Source: Neorhizobium tomejilense (GTDB taxonomy: Bacteria; Pseudomonadota; Alphaproteobacteria; Rhizobiales; Rhizobiaceae). From it: 64,000 nucleotides of DNA. The stretch spans positions 124,001 to 188,000 of the forward strand of contig PVBG01000009.1 in the NCBI GenBank assembly GCA_002968845.1. Direction: 5' to 3'. Numbering within the stretch: position 1 is the first letter of the stretch; each line of letters starts with the position of its first letter. A model generated the notes under the pieces. It worked only from the letters and a program-made list of their open reading frames with translations. It did not search any database and was not told the DNA's origin. The position numbers were made by a program, and so were the translations under genes. Positions 47,686 to 58,130 of this stretch are shown piece by piece.

Positions 47686-47729
47686 CAAAAGCAATCAGCC
47701 GGAGAAAACTCCGAGTGCGGCGGGAAGGC

Positions 47730-48818
<1,089 letters not shown>

Positions 48819-48946
48819 CTGGTCCCACCTTTAGGTTATTGCCGCCGCGCACGCAATGAAGCAGCCGATAAAGGTGATGTACCTATTTTGTTCTCATTTG
48901 ACAAGAGTCGCTCAAGAGATTGAGTCAAAATAGATATTTCGATTTC

Positions 48947-48961
48947 GTTCTCAGGATGTTC
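48947..48961 (-). promoter_or_regulatory. SOS (LexA) box upstream of recA
   Basis: GTTC-N7-GTTC, the alphaproteobacterial LexA site, is exact (GTTCTCAGGATGTTC on the plus strand; GAAC-N7-GAAC in the recA direction). A TGAACA that could be a -35 element overlaps the box, with a 17-bp spacer to AAATAT. Confidence 0.75.
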
Positions 48962-49063
48962 ACGCCCGCCGAGGTGTGGAAAATTCCCGTTTGAAATCAA
49001 AGCTGCGCCGCAATTTGACGAGGAAATCGCGGCGTTTGAGATTTATGAGAGACAATCCGATTC

Positions 49064-51676
49064 TCACTCCGAATCGAGCATTTCCCGGACCGCCACGGCA
49101 AGCTGCTTCAACGAGAAGGGCTTCGGCAGGAAGCCGAACTTGGCGTCGGCCGGCAGGTTGCGCGCAAACGCGTCCTCGGCATAGCCCGAAACGAAGATGA
49201 ACTTCATGTCCGGATAGATCTTGCGCAGCTCGGTCAAAAGCGTCGGGCCGTCCATTTCAGGCATGACGACGTCGGAGACGACGATATCCACCTTGCCCTG
49301 CAGCTCTTCCATGATGTCGAGCGCCTCGGTGCCGGAACCCGCTTCGTGCACGGTGTAGCCACGGGTTTCCAGCATGCGCTTGCCGCCGCGGCGGACAGCC
49401 TCCTCGTCCTCGACGAGCAGGACCACCGCCGACTTTCCCGTGAGGTCGAGGTCGTCGGAAGCGGGCGTCGACACGACAGGCGCGATAACGGCCGGCTGCG
49501 CCTGCGTACCGGTTGCGGTAGCGTCCTGGACGACGACAGGCGTTTCGGGAATGTGGCGTGGCAGGAACATGCGGAAACTCGTGCCGCGTCCGACTTCCGA
49601 TTCGGGATAGATATAGCCGCCGGACTGTTTGACGATGCCGTAGACCATCGAGAGGCCGAGGCCGGTGCCCTTGCCCACTTCCTTGGTGGTGAAGAACGGT
49701 TCGAAGATCTTGTCCATGATTTCGGGCGAAATGCCCGTGCCGGTGTCGGATACCTCGACCATCACGAAATCTTCGGCCGGGAGATCCGCCTGGTTGAAAC
49801 CGCCGGCATCCTCGGCGGATACATTGCGGGTCTTGATCAGGATTGTGCCGCCCTGGGGCATGGCATCGCGCGCGTTGACGCAGAGGTTGATCAGCACCTG
49901 CTCGAATTGCGACAGGTCGGTGCGCACCGGCCAGAGATCGCGGCCGTAGTCCACTTCGAGCTTCACGTTGGTACCGGAAATCAGCCGGTCGACCAGCATG
50001 CGCAGGTCGCCGACGACGTCCGTGAGGTTCAGCACCGCCGGCCGCATGGTCTGCTTGCGCGAGAAGGCGAGCAGCTGGCGCACCAGCACGGCGGCGCGGT
50101 TGGCGTTGCGCTTGATCTCCATCAGATCGGCAAAGCTCGCATCGGAAGGGCGCGCCTGCAGCAGGAGGTGATCGGAGGACAGAAGGATCGCGGTCAGGAC
50201 GTTGTTGAAGTCGTGGGCGATGCCGCCCGCCAGCGTGCCGACCGCATTGAGCTTCTGGGTCTGGGCCATCTGGGTTTCCAGCGCCTTCTGCTCGGTCGTC
50301 TCGACGGCGTAGACGATCGCGGCCTCTTCCGGTGCCTCGTCGCTCTCGTCGATCACGGCGTTCACATAGAAGCGCACATAGCGGTTCTCGTCGCCCGGGT
50401 GGCGCGAATCGATCGGGGCGATATCGCCCTGCCCGTCCTTGGCAGCGGCAATCGCCTGCATCAGATGCTGGCGGGAATTGTCGTGAACGATGCGGTCGAG
50501 TTCGATACCGGCATCCACGTCGTCGCGGGAAACGACGCCGGCAAACAGTTTGAGGAACGGCGCATTGATGCGCAGGATCCTGCCCTCGCCATCGACGGAG
50601 GCGATCGCCATCGGCGTGTTGTTGAAGAAGCGCGTGAAGCGCATCGCTGAAGCCGACTGGTCGCCCTCGCCGCCCTTTGGCCGTGCCAGCACGATGGTCC
50701 GGCTTTCGCCCGGCGCGCCGTCGCGGGTGGCGCTGACATTGTGCACCAGGCGCACGGGCAGGCTCTGGCCGTTGGCGCGGCGCAGGTCGAGGTCGAGCGT
50801 CTCGGTGCGCTTCAGCCCGGGTGCGGCCTGCACCGATTGGATCAGCGCCATGCCTTCGCCCGCCACCAGATCGGCAATCGTCACCGAGCGCGGCACGAAC
50901 TTGGTCAGGTCGATGCCGAGCCATTCGGCAAGCGTGGCATTCAGGTAGAAGATTTCGCCCTTCTTGCCGGCAGAGAAGAACCCGGCGGGCGCGTGGTCGA
51001 GATAGTCGATGGCGTTCTGCAGCTCGCGGAAGAACCGTTCCTGGTCGTCGCGTTCCGAGGTAATGTCGGTGATCTGCCAGATGTCGAGCTGGCCCTTGCG
51101 GCTGTCGGCGGGCGTCAGCAGCCGTGCCTTGAGACGGTACCAGTGGGCACCGGAACCATTGCCGGTCGTCCGCCCGATCGGCTGGAGAAGCCGGAACTCC
51201 TCGTGACCTTCGCGGCCTTCGCGCAGAGCCGTCGTCAGCCGGTAGAGCGCCTCGGTCGATTCGCGGGTCTTGGACAGAAGCGCCTCGAGCGACTGCACGT
51301 TGCTCGCCTTGGTCGCGCCGGTCATCCGGCCATAGGCGGCATTGGCGTAGAGAATACGGCCCTTGGCGTCGGTGATCAGAATGCCGTCGGGATGGTTGGC
51401 GAGGAAACCGCGGGCCAGCTCGTCGGAACGCGACTGCGGCATGACCTCGACGAGGCCGATGATTGACGACACCAGGAAGAAGATGCCGACCATGGCGAGA
51501 ATGCCGAGCAGGCCGAGCACCAGTTCATTGTCGAGCGCATGCTGAAACAGCACGAATCCGGCGGCCACGCCACAGAGAACGAGCGCCAGGAGAACGATAC
51601 GGATGATGGTGCCGCCACGCGTCCCTTTTTCCACCAGGGGCGCCTCGTAGTTGCCGCTCTGCTGCAACTTCGTCAT
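49064..51676 (-). CDS. cckA: Hybrid sensor kinase CckA
   Basis: About 870 residues. Two membrane helices (about 26-46 and 52-74) are followed by PAS-like domains, a histidine kinase with GGIAHDFNN as H-box and NARDAMP as N-box, and a C-terminal receiver with the phosphorylated Asp in [13 protein letters not shown]. CckA feeds phosphate through ChpT to CtrA, controlling the cell cycle. ATG 51676 follows GAGGA and is preferred over a TTG one codon before. The domain order matches Caulobacter and rhizobial CckA. Confidence 0.93.
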   Translation of the reverse strand: MTKLQQSGNYEAPLVEKGTRGGTIIRIVLLALVLCGVAAGFVLFQHALDNELVLGLLGILAMVGIFFLVSSIIGLVEVMPQSRSDELARGFLANHPDGILITDAKGRILYANAAYGRMTGATKASNVQSLEALLSKTRESTEALYRLTTALREGREGHEEFRLLQPIGRTTGNGSGAHWYRLKARLLTPADSRKGQLDIWQITDITSERDDQERFFRELQNAIDYLDHAPAGFFSAGKKGEIFYLNATLAEWLGIDLTKFVPRSVTIADLVAGEGMALIQSVQAAPGLKRTETLDLDLRRANGQSLPVRLVHNVSATRDGAPGESRTIVLARPKGGEGDQSASAMRFTRFFNNTPMAIASVDGEGRILRINAPFLKLFAGVVSRDDVDAGIELDRIVHDNSRQHLMQAIAAAKDGQGDIAPIDSRHPGDENRYVRFYVNAVIDESDEAPEEAAIVYAVETTEQKALETQMAQTQKLNAVGTLAGGIAHDFNNVLTAILLSSDHLLLQARPSDASFADLMEIKRNANRAAVLVRQLLAFSRKQTMRPAVLNLTDVVGDLRMLVDRLISGTNVKLEVDYGRDLWPVRTDLSQFEQVLINLCVNARDAMPQGGTILIKTRNVSAEDAGGFNQADLPAEDFVMVEVSDTGTGISPEIMDKIFEPFFTTKEVGKGTGLGLSMVYGIVKQSGGYIYPESEVGRGTSFRMFLPRHIPETPVVVQDATATGTQAQPAVIAPVVSTPASDDLDLTGKSAVVLLVEDEEAVRRGGKRMLETRGYTVHEAGSGTEALDIMEELQGKVDIVVSDVVMPEMDGPTLLTELRKIYPDMKFIFVSGYAEDAFARNLPADAKFGFLPKPFSLKQLAVAVREMLDSE

Positions 51677-51928
51677 CAATTCCTCGCATTTCGACCGGCG
51701 CTGCGGCCATGAACATTCAGGGATCGGGAATCCCGCGATTCCTTATTAGCAAGTTGCAGGTTAAGCAAAAAGCTCTGCTTCGCCACAAAACCCGGGACAG
51801 TTTGGCGGAGTGACCTATCTTTGCTTTTCTACGCTGTTTTTCAGCGCGGGACAGTGACAGTTAGCAGCTTGCTTCGGTAGGAAAAAAGTCGTTTTTTACC
51901 GCGGCGTTCATATGAGGAGTGGCAAGAG

Positions 51929-53002
51929 ATGTTCGAAGAGCTGATGGGCGCCTATGGAGGCCGCCTGGTGATCGCAGTCGTCGGCGTCGGCGTTGGGCTT
52001 CTCGTCCTGATCGGCGTGCTCTGGCTCATCCGCAGCCGTTCCGGCCCTTCGCCCTTCGTGCGCGGCGGCAAGAACCGCCAGCCGCGGCTTCAGGTCCTGG
52101 ATGCGGCAGCCGTCGATGCAAGGCGTCGCCTTGTTCTCATCCGCCGCGACGGGGTCGAGCACCTGATCATGATCGGCGGACCGACCGATATCGTCATCGA
52201 AAGCGGAATATCGACGGCGGCACATGCCATGCCGGCAACAGCGGCCAGCCGGTTCCAGCCGATGGACATGACGGTTCCCGCTCAAGCCGCAGCCGCCATG
52301 GAAGCCCGACCGGCTGCCGTTGCCGAACCACGCCCTGCCCCGATCCCGCGTCCCGCGGCTCCGGAACCGCGCGTCGAGCCGGCCCGGGAAAGCGTCGTGC
52401 CGCCGCGCGCCGCCCCGCCGGCGGCTCCCACTACGGGACCGATACCGATGAGCGGTACACTGGCGCCGCGGCCTGCATCGCCTGCCCCGGCAAACAACGC
52501 AGCAGCTCCCGAGCCGGCTGCCGCCCCGAGGATCGAACCGCCGGCCCGTCAAGCCCCGGAGGTAAAATCCGAACAGTTGCGGCCGATCGCGGCACTGGCA
52601 GCCGCTGCGGCACCTCCGCCGCCTCCCGCCCCAGCTCCTGCCCCTGCCCAGATTCCGGCTTTCGACGACGCAGCCGACGTGCTCGACGCCGCCCGTGGGC
52701 GAGTCTTCCAGGAAGCCCCCGAGTCGCGCGCCGTGCCGGTCAGCGCCGCGATCGTGCCGCCTGCCCTGCAATCGGCCGCCGACAAGCCGAAACAGCTCGG
52801 CAGCGATTTTGAGCGGATTCTCGAAGAGGAAATGGCCAACAACCTTGCGGCCCGCGAAACTGCCGTCATCCCTCAGCCGAATCGCCAGATACAGCCAAGG
52901 AACCCCGGCGTCCCGCCGGTCACCGGTGCCACGCCGGAACCGAGCCTGCAGTCGGAAGTCGCCCGCATCTTCGGCGAGATGTCCGTCACCCGCGACAAGT
53001 GA
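51929..53002 (+). CDS. FliO-like membrane protein with long Pro/Ala linker
   Basis: About 357 residues. One membrane helix (about 13-35) is followed by a FliO-type beta segment (RRLVLIRRDGVEHLIMIGG, about 67-85) and then about 170 residues very rich in Pro and Ala. A short conserved C-terminal helix ends with SEVARIFGEM. FliO helps assemble the flagellar export gate, but no flagellar genes are nearby and no FliP follows. It lies divergent from cckA. The family call is moderate. Confidence 0.6.
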   Translation: MFEELMGAYGGRLVIAVVGVGVGLLVLIGVLWLIRSRSGPSPFVRGGKNRQPRLQVLDAAAVDARRRLVLIRRDGVEHLIMIGGPTDIVIESGISTAAHAMPATAASRFQPMDMTVPAQAAAAMEARPAAVAEPRPAPIPRPAAPEPRVEPARESVVPPRAAPPAAPTTGPIPMSGTLAPRPASPAPANNAAAPEPAAAPRIEPPARQAPEVKSEQLRPIAALAAAAAPPPPPAPAPAPAQIPAFDDAADVLDAARGRVFQEAPESRAVPVSAAIVPPALQSAADKPKQLGSDFERILEEEMANNLAARETAVIPQPNRQIQPRNPGVPPVTGATPEPSLQSEVARIFGEMSVTRDK

Positions 53003-53029
53003 GCTGGCACCCGCGACAAGTGAGCCGGC
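52988..53029 (+). repeat. 21-bp tandem duplication across the stop codon of the FliO-like gene
   Basis: Two copies of a 21-bp unit (CACCCGCGACAAGTGAGCTGG and a copy with one change) start at 52988 and 53009. The first contains the gene's last codons and its TGA. Confidence 0.8.
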
Positions 53030-53051
53030 GCCAGGATTGAATTTTCTGCCA

Positions 53052-53079
53052 AGAAAAAAGGCACGGAAAACCGTGCCTT
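53052..53079 (-). terminator. Intrinsic terminator of the dksA-like gene
   Basis: On the minus strand AAGGCACGG-TTTT-CCGTGCCTT runs into TTTTCTT, 28 bases after the dksA stop. It is perfect over nine pairs. On the plus strand it could also serve the FliO-like gene, though with few Ts. Confidence 0.85.
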
Positions 53080-53106
53080 GAATTCGTTTTCGACTGATCG
53101 GGCGGA

Positions 53107-53526
53107 TTATTCGTCCCGATAGACCTTTTCGCGGCGCTCGTGGCGTTCCTGTGCCTCGATCGACAGCGTGGCGATCGGACGAGCGTCGAGACGCTTGAGA
53201 CCGATCGGTTCGCCCGTTTCCTCGCAGTAACCGTAGGTGCCATCTTCGATGCGCTGCAAGGCGGCATCGATTTTGGAAATCAGCTTGCGCTGGCGGTCAC
53301 GGGCTCGAAGCTCGATAGCTCTGTCGGTTTCGGAGGAAGCCCGGTCGGCGAGATCCGGGTGGTTGGCGCTCTCTTCTGCCAGGTGACCCAGCGTTTCGCG
53401 CGCTTCTCTCAGGATATCGTTTTTCCAGGCGATAAGCTTTGCCCGGAAATACGCCTTCTGATTTGCATTCATGAACTCATCGTTTTCAGAGAGCACATAA
53501 TTGCTAAGATCGATCTTCTCACTCAA
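53107..53526 (-). CDS. dksA: DksA/TraR-family RNA polymerase regulator with a degenerate zinc finger
   Basis: About 139 residues. It starts at a TTG supported by AGGAG seven bases upstream (SEKIDLSNYVLSE). The coiled-coil tip motif DLADRA, which carries DxxDxA needed to act on RNA polymerase, is intact. Of the four zinc cysteines only the first remains (Cys101); the others are Thr104, Ser122 and Ala125 at the correct spacings. It should fold without zinc, as described for cysteine-poor DksA paralogues. It probably works with ppGpp in the stringent response. Confidence 0.88.
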   Translation of the reverse strand: MSEKIDLSNYVLSENDEFMNANQKAYFRAKLIAWKNDILREARETLGHLAEESANHPDLADRASSETDRAIELRARDRQRKLISKIDAALQRIEDGTYGYCEETGEPIGLKRLDARPIATLSIEAQERHERREKVYRDE

Positions 53527-53796
53527 CGCGATTCTCCTGAAGAACATCTCATGCGGCGCTCTATATCCTATCCTCCCATCCCGATTCAAGCCTCGCGCTC
53601 AGTATTAAGGCATTTTTAAAACTGTCATAAAAATCCGCTAAACGGCTATTTTTTAAGCTTTTATTTTGAATGTCCGAAACTCTTCTCCACAGGAGGCTGC
53701 GCCGGGCCAGGCTATTTCAGAACATCTGCGGCAGTTGACGAGTCTCGTGCCGAAAGGCTACCCATCGCTTCCATCCTCTCACTAGCGGTGCCGGGC
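53527..53796. other. AT-rich divergent spacer between dksA and the SixA-like gene
   Basis: About 270 bp with no gene. The part 53600-53690 is notably AT-rich and probably holds promoters. It also has a small CCG-CTAAA-CGG hairpin followed by a run of Ts on the plus strand. Confidence 0.4.
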
Positions 53797-54306
53797 ATGA
53801 CGACGATCACTCCTCCTCCTTCCCGCATCTACCTGCTGCGCCATGCCAAATCCGGCTGGGCAGAGCCGGGACAGCACGATTTCGATCGCCCTCTCGACAA
53901 TCAGGGTTTTGCGCAGGCCGAGATCGTTGCCGACAAGGCTGCCGATCGCAACTACAGGCCTGATATCCTTCTCAGTTCCACCGCCACGCGATGCCGCCAG
54001 ACCGCCGAAGCGATCCGCCGCGCGATCAGCGAGGAGATCGAGCCTGTCTTCATCGACGAACTCTATAACGGCTCGCTCGGCACCTACCTTGCGATTCTTG
54101 GCGGCCAGCGGGACAGCAACTCGGTCATGCTCGTCGGCCACAACCCGACCATGGAAGAAGTGCTGGAAGGGCTGATCGGCGCCGACCAGATGGTGGCGGC
54201 CATCCCCGGCGGCTATCCTCCTGCCGGCCTCGCCGTGCTCGACTATCGCGGTTTTGTCGCCGGCTCGGATGCAGCCTGGACACTGACCGATTTCCTGACG
54301 GCCTGA
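53797..54306 (+). CDS. SixA-like histidine phosphatase
   Basis: About 169 residues. The RHG-type active site is LRHAKSGW (about residue 17) and the second catalytic histidine is in GHNPTMEE. SixA removes phosphate from Hpt domains; an Hpt protein is encoded at 61 kb, though no link is shown. A GTG at 53788 is an alternative start. Confidence 0.85.
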   Translation: MTTITPPPSRIYLLRHAKSGWAEPGQHDFDRPLDNQGFAQAEIVADKAADRNYRPDILLSSTATRCRQTAEAIRRAISEEIEPVFIDELYNGSLGTYLAILGGQRDSNSVMLVGHNPTMEEVLEGLIGADQMVAAIPGGYPPAGLAVLDYRGFVAGSDAAWTLTDFLTA

Positions 54307-54383
54307 ACTGGAGCCAGGCGACGGCTTTGCGGCCTCGCTCCGGCTTCCTATATAGGCGTAAACTCTGGACCCGGAACGACGCC

Positions 54384-55853
54384 TTGCCGCCTTCGCTTAC
54401 CAGCTTCTCGGATGACGCGCGCATCGCGCTCGACAATCTCGCCGACCGTGCCTCGGGCCTCGTGCATCCGACCATCAGGCTCGGCGTGACCGGCCTGTCG
54501 CGGGCCGGCAAGACCGTGTTCATCTCGTCCCTCGTCCACAATCTCCTGAACGGCGGCAGGTTGCCGCTCTTCGAGGCGTTCCGGTCCGGCCGGATCTCCG
54601 CCGTGCGGCTCGAGCCGCAGCCGGACGACGCCATCCCGCGCTTCCAGTACGAAGATCACATCCAGGCACTGGTGCGCGACCGCATCTGGCCGGATTCGAC
54701 CCGCGCTATCTCGGAACTGCGCATCACCCTCGACTACCAGAGCGCCAGCGGCTGGGGCCGGATGTTTTCGCGCGGCCGGCTGTCGATCGACATCGTCGAC
54801 TATCCGGGCGAATGGCTGCTCGACCTGCCGCTGCTGGCGCAGGATTTTCGCACTTTCAGCGACAATACCGTAGCCCTTGCCGGAACCGGCATCCGCGAGG
54901 AATTGTCGCGGGAATGGCTCGCCCTCGCAAATGGCATAGATGCGGACGCCCCGGCTGACGAAATGACCGCGAGACGCTTGTCGGAAGCCTTTGCGGGCTA
55001 CCTCAAGGCCTGCAAGGCGGACGAACGATCGCTTTCGACCCTGCCGCCCGGCCGTTTCCTGATGCCCGGCGATCTCGAAGGCTCGCCGGCGCTCACATTT
55101 GCGCCGCTGCCGAACATGTCCGAGACCAAAGCGCCGAAGGGCTCGCTGCGGGCGATGATGGAGCGCCGCTACGAGGCCTACAAGAACGTCGTGGTCAAGC
55201 CGTTCTTCCGCGAGCATTTTGCCCGGCTCGACCGCCAGATCGTGCTGATCGACGCGCTGCAGGCGATCAATCGCGGACCCGAAGCGGTGCAGGATCTCGA
55301 ACGGGCGCTGACCGACGTGCTCGCCTGTTTCCGTCCCGGCCATAACAGCTTCTTCTCCTCCCTGATCGGCCGCCGGATCGAAAAGGTCCTGGTCGCGGCC
55401 ACCAAGGCGGATCACCTGCATCACGAAAGCCATGACCGCCTGGAACGGCTCACCGGCCGCCTGGTCGATCGCGCCGTGCAGCGGATCGGCATGGCCGGCG
55501 CCGGCATCGATGTCATGGCGATCGCATCGGTGCGCGCCACCCGCGAGGCGACCGTCAAGGAAGACAATCATCTCCTGCCGGTCATCGTCGGCACGCCTAT
55601 CTCCGGCGAGATGATCAATGGCGAACGTTTTGACGGAAACAAGAAAACTGCGATATTTCCCGGTGACTTGCCGGAAAATCCTGAAGCATTCTTTCAACAG
55701 CTGGATTCCATCCACGCGGAGCTTCCGGAGATCAATGTGGTGCGCTTTCGTCCGCCGGCGCTGGAAGAGGCGAATGGCGGCATGAAGCTCTCCGTGCCGC
55801 ATATCCGGCTCGACCGCGCCATGCAGTTCCTGTTCGGAGATCGCCTCGCATGA
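54384..55853 (+). CDS. YcjX-family P-loop GTPase-like protein
   Basis: About 489 residues from a TTG that gives the family's usual N-terminus (LTSFSDDARIALDNL). Walker A is GLSRAGKT. YcjX (DUF463) is a stress-linked P-loop protein of unclear role, always paired with a YcjF-type membrane protein, which is the next gene with a four-base overlap. An earlier in-frame start at 54327 is possible. Confidence 0.83.
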   Translation: MPPSLTSFSDDARIALDNLADRASGLVHPTIRLGVTGLSRAGKTVFISSLVHNLLNGGRLPLFEAFRSGRISAVRLEPQPDDAIPRFQYEDHIQALVRDRIWPDSTRAISELRITLDYQSASGWGRMFSRGRLSIDIVDYPGEWLLDLPLLAQDFRTFSDNTVALAGTGIREELSREWLALANGIDADAPADEMTARRLSEAFAGYLKACKADERSLSTLPPGRFLMPGDLEGSPALTFAPLPNMSETKAPKGSLRAMMERRYEAYKNVVVKPFFREHFARLDRQIVLIDALQAINRGPEAVQDLERALTDVLACFRPGHNSFFSSLIGRRIEKVLVAATKADHLHHESHDRLERLTGRLVDRAVQRIGMAGAGIDVMAIASVRATREATVKEDNHLLPVIVGTPISGEMINGERFDGNKKTAIFPGDLPENPEAFFQQLDSIHAELPEINVVRFRPPALEEANGGMKLSVPHIRLDRAMQFLFGDRLA

Positions 55854-56929
55854 GACAGCCCGAATCACCTCAGAACGGCAAGCGCCGCCCCGCATCTTTC
55901 TCGGTCGAAGAGGAAAGTGCTGCCCGAAACGAAACCTTGCCTGTCCCTCGCCGCATCCCGCGCAGCTTCGAGGACGGCGTTGTGGTGACGCCCGACGAAC
56001 AGGATCCGTTCGTGACGCCGCCCGACCTCGCCGCAGAAGCCATCCCGGTCGCCGAGCCCCGGGCCCGCAAGAAATTCTCGTTCGTCAACCTGGCGACGGC
56101 CGCTTTCGGCACCTTCCTGTCGCTCGCCTTCGGCCTGTGGGCCGACAGCGTCATCCGCGACCTGTTCAGCCGAGCCGACTGGCTGGGATATGCAGCGCTT
56201 ACCGCGCTTGCCATCGGGCTTGTCGCCGTCGCCGTGATCGTCGGCCGCGAAATCTTCGGCATGATGCGGCTTTCCGCCGTCCAGACCCTCAAGGCTCAAG
56301 CGGAAGAGGCAGCCCTTTCCCCTCGCCCTGCAGCTGCCCGCACCGTCGTCGCCGCACTCACTAAGATCCTCAGTCACCGGGCAGAGACCGCCAAGGGGCG
56401 CGCCAACCTCGACGCGACGAAAGACGAGATCATCGACGGCCCGCAACTCATCGAACTGGCCGAACGGGAACTCCTGGCGCCGCTCGACCGCAAGGCCCGC
56501 GCGCTCATCCTCGGATCGTCCAAACGTGTCTCGATCGTCACCGCCGTCAGCCCGCGCGCCATCGTCGATCTCGCCTATGTGCTTTTCGAAGTGACGCGAC
56601 TGATTCGCGCCATGGCCGAGCTTTACGGCGGCAGGCCGGGCACGCTTGGGCTCATGAGGCTGATGCGGGACGTCATCGCCCATCTCGCCGTGACCGGTTC
56701 GATCGCCGTCGGCGACGGTGTCGCGCAACAGCTTCTGGGACACGGCCTCGCCTCGAAACTGTCCAAGCGTTTGGGCGAAGGCGTGATCAATGGCCTGCTG
56801 ACCGCGCGAATCGGCATCGCCGCTATGGATCTCTGCCGGCCGCTGCCCTTCCGGGCGGTCAAAAGGCCCGGGATCGGCGATTTCATCTCGGATATCGCGA
56901 CCGTCGGCGGGCGAAAAGATGAACAATAG
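55850..56929 (+). CDS. YcjF-family membrane protein (TIGR01620/DUF697)
   Basis: About 359 residues. A charged N-terminus of about 75 residues is followed by two membrane helices (about 78-98 and 112-135), a helical linker, and a C-terminal region ending with the GEGVINGLLTARIGIAAMDLCRP signature of the family. It is coupled to the ycjX-like gene. It probably forms a membrane complex with that protein. The function is not known. Confidence 0.83.
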   Translation: MRQPESPQNGKRRPASFSVEEESAARNETLPVPRRIPRSFEDGVVVTPDEQDPFVTPPDLAAEAIPVAEPRARKKFSFVNLATAAFGTFLSLAFGLWADSVIRDLFSRADWLGYAALTALAIGLVAVAVIVGREIFGMMRLSAVQTLKAQAEEAALSPRPAAARTVVAALTKILSHRAETAKGRANLDATKDEIIDGPQLIELAERELLAPLDRKARALILGSSKRVSIVTAVSPRAIVDLAYVLFEVTRLIRAMAELYGGRPGTLGLMRLMRDVIAHLAVTGSIAVGDGVAQQLLGHGLASKLSKRLGEGVINGLLTARIGIAAMDLCRPLPFRAVKRPGIGDFISDIATVGGRKDEQ

Positions 56930-56971
56930 GGTGTCCGACCATGGCTCAAACCCGGCCATCGTCACCACTCG

Positions 56972-56979
56972 TTAACCAT
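56972..56979 (+). promoter_or_regulatory. TTAACCAT (CtrA half-site type) before the secreted protein gene
   Basis: An exact TTAACCAT lies 52 bp before the start at 57032. No second TTAA is found at the standard spacing. Confidence 0.35.
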
Positions 56980-57031
56980 TCCACCCTAAATTACGGGACA
57001 CTTAAAGTTGCTGCTCGTCAGGGGAAAGTTC

Positions 57032-57586
57032 ATGTATTCGCGCTTCTTTTCGCTTCTTGGCGGGTTCGCCATTCTGACTGTCGCGGCCACCTCCGCCGTG
57101 GCGCCGCAGGCCGAGGCCGCTCCACGTGACAAGGCTTTCTTCCAGTCGGTCGCGGGCGTCTGGAAAGGCCCTGGCGAAATCGTCGCCGGCAAGTACAAGG
57201 GCACCAAATTCAGCTGCAACCTCACGGGCGCTTCCGTTCCGGACAGCAATGTCGGCATCAAGCTCGATGGAACCTGCCGCGTTGGCGTGTTTCAGCAGCC
57301 GATGTCGGCAACGATTACCCAGAGCGGCCGAGGTTACACCGGCAAGTTCCTGGACGGCGCCGAGGGCAAGGGGCTCGACATCATTTCCGGTTCGGTCAGC
57401 GGCGACAAGGTCGTCATGGGCATCAACCGCAATCAGCTCAACGGCGCGATGGTCGCGAGCCTGCGCGGCGAGAACAAGATGAACATCACCATCTCGATCA
57501 AGGTCGAAGACCAGATGGTTCCGGTGATCGGGCTCAGCCTCGACCGCGACATGGATTCGATCGCCGTCGGCTCGATCCAACAATAA
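57032..57586 (+). CDS. Secreted protein of unknown function
   Basis: About 184 residues with a clear signal peptide ending near AEAAPR (about residue 32). The mature part is mostly beta-strand with GVWKGPGEIV at its start, suggesting a small lipocalin-like or beta-sandwich fold, but no family is certain. Two cysteines (in FSCNL and GTCRV) may form a disulfide. ATG 57032 follows AGGGGA. It is convergent with folK. Confidence 0.7.
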   Translation: MYSRFFSLLGGFAILTVAATSAVAPQAEAAPRDKAFFQSVAGVWKGPGEIVAGKYKGTKFSCNLTGASVPDSNVGIKLDGTCRVGVFQQPMSATITQSGRGYTGKFLDGAEGKGLDIISGSVSGDKVVMGINRNQLNGAMVASLRGENKMNITISIKVEDQMVPVIGLSLDRDMDSIAVGSIQQ

Positions 57587-57595
57587 GACACCAAG

Positions 57596-57612
57596 GGGCG
57601 CCTCAGGCGCCC
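57596..57612. terminator. Hairpin between convergent genes, with the folK stop in its loop
   Basis: GGGCGCC-TCA-GGCGCCC is a perfect 7-bp stem; the TCA loop is the reverse complement of the folK TGA. No T run follows on the plus strand and only CTTGGTGTCTT on the minus. Confidence 0.4.
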
Positions 57613-58130
57613 TGCCACCAGTCCTGGCTGTCCCGCGCGACCTTGATGCCGGCAGTATCGGCTCCACCAAGCCAGTCGCGCACTTTCCTTCCCTTCACCA
57701 GAAGATCCGGGGCGATGTCGGCAAGTGGCATCATCACGAAGCCGCGGTCGGTCATGCGCGGATGCGGCACTTCCAGTTTTTCGCGTCTCTGCTCCCGCGT
57801 GCCATAGGTCAGGATGTCGATATCGATGGTGCGCGGTCCCCAGCGCTCCAGGCGAACGCGCTTCATGCCGCGCTCTATCGACAGGCAGACGTCCAGCAGG
57901 TCCTCCGGCTCCAATGAAGTCTCCACCAGAACACAGCAGTTGAAGAAATCTGCCTGGTCGGTCTTGCCCCAGGGCGGGGTTGAATAGAGTTTCGAGACGG
58001 CGAGAACCCGGCAGTCGTCGCGCCCATCGAGCTGCCTGAGCGCCTCGGCCATGGACGACGGCGGATCGCCGATATTGCCGCCGAGCCCGAGAGCCGCGAC
58101 CTCGAACGTCTTTTCAGGCGAAATGCTCAA
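57603..58130 (-). CDS. folK: HPPK, 6-hydroxymethyl-dihydropterin pyrophosphokinase
   Basis: About 175 residues. It shows GLGGNIGD at the N-terminus and the HPPK signature RWGPRTIDIDIL. It activates the pterin for FolP in folate synthesis. A TTG at 58130 is chosen because GGAGG lies six bases upstream; this overlaps the end of folB by 17 bases. An ATG at 58145 is an alternative. Confidence 0.9.
   Translation of the reverse strand: MSISPEKTFEVAALGLGGNIGDPPSSMAEALRQLDGRDDCRVLAVSKLYSTPPWGKTDQADFFNCCVLVETSLEPEDLLDVCLSIERGMKRVRLERWGPRTIDIDILTYGTREQRREKLEVPHPRMTDRGFVMMPLADIAPDLLVKGRKVRDWLGGADTAGIKVARDSQDWWQGA

Noticed and set aside
49346..50650. Plus-strand open frame inside cckA
   Set aside because: It is antisense to the conserved kinase core and has His/Arg-rich composition without a domain.
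54348..55895. Minus-strand open frame of about 515 codons opposite the ycjX-like gene
   Set aside because: The plus frame has Walker A and family conservation, and is coupled to the YcjF-type gene. The minus product has no recognisable feature.
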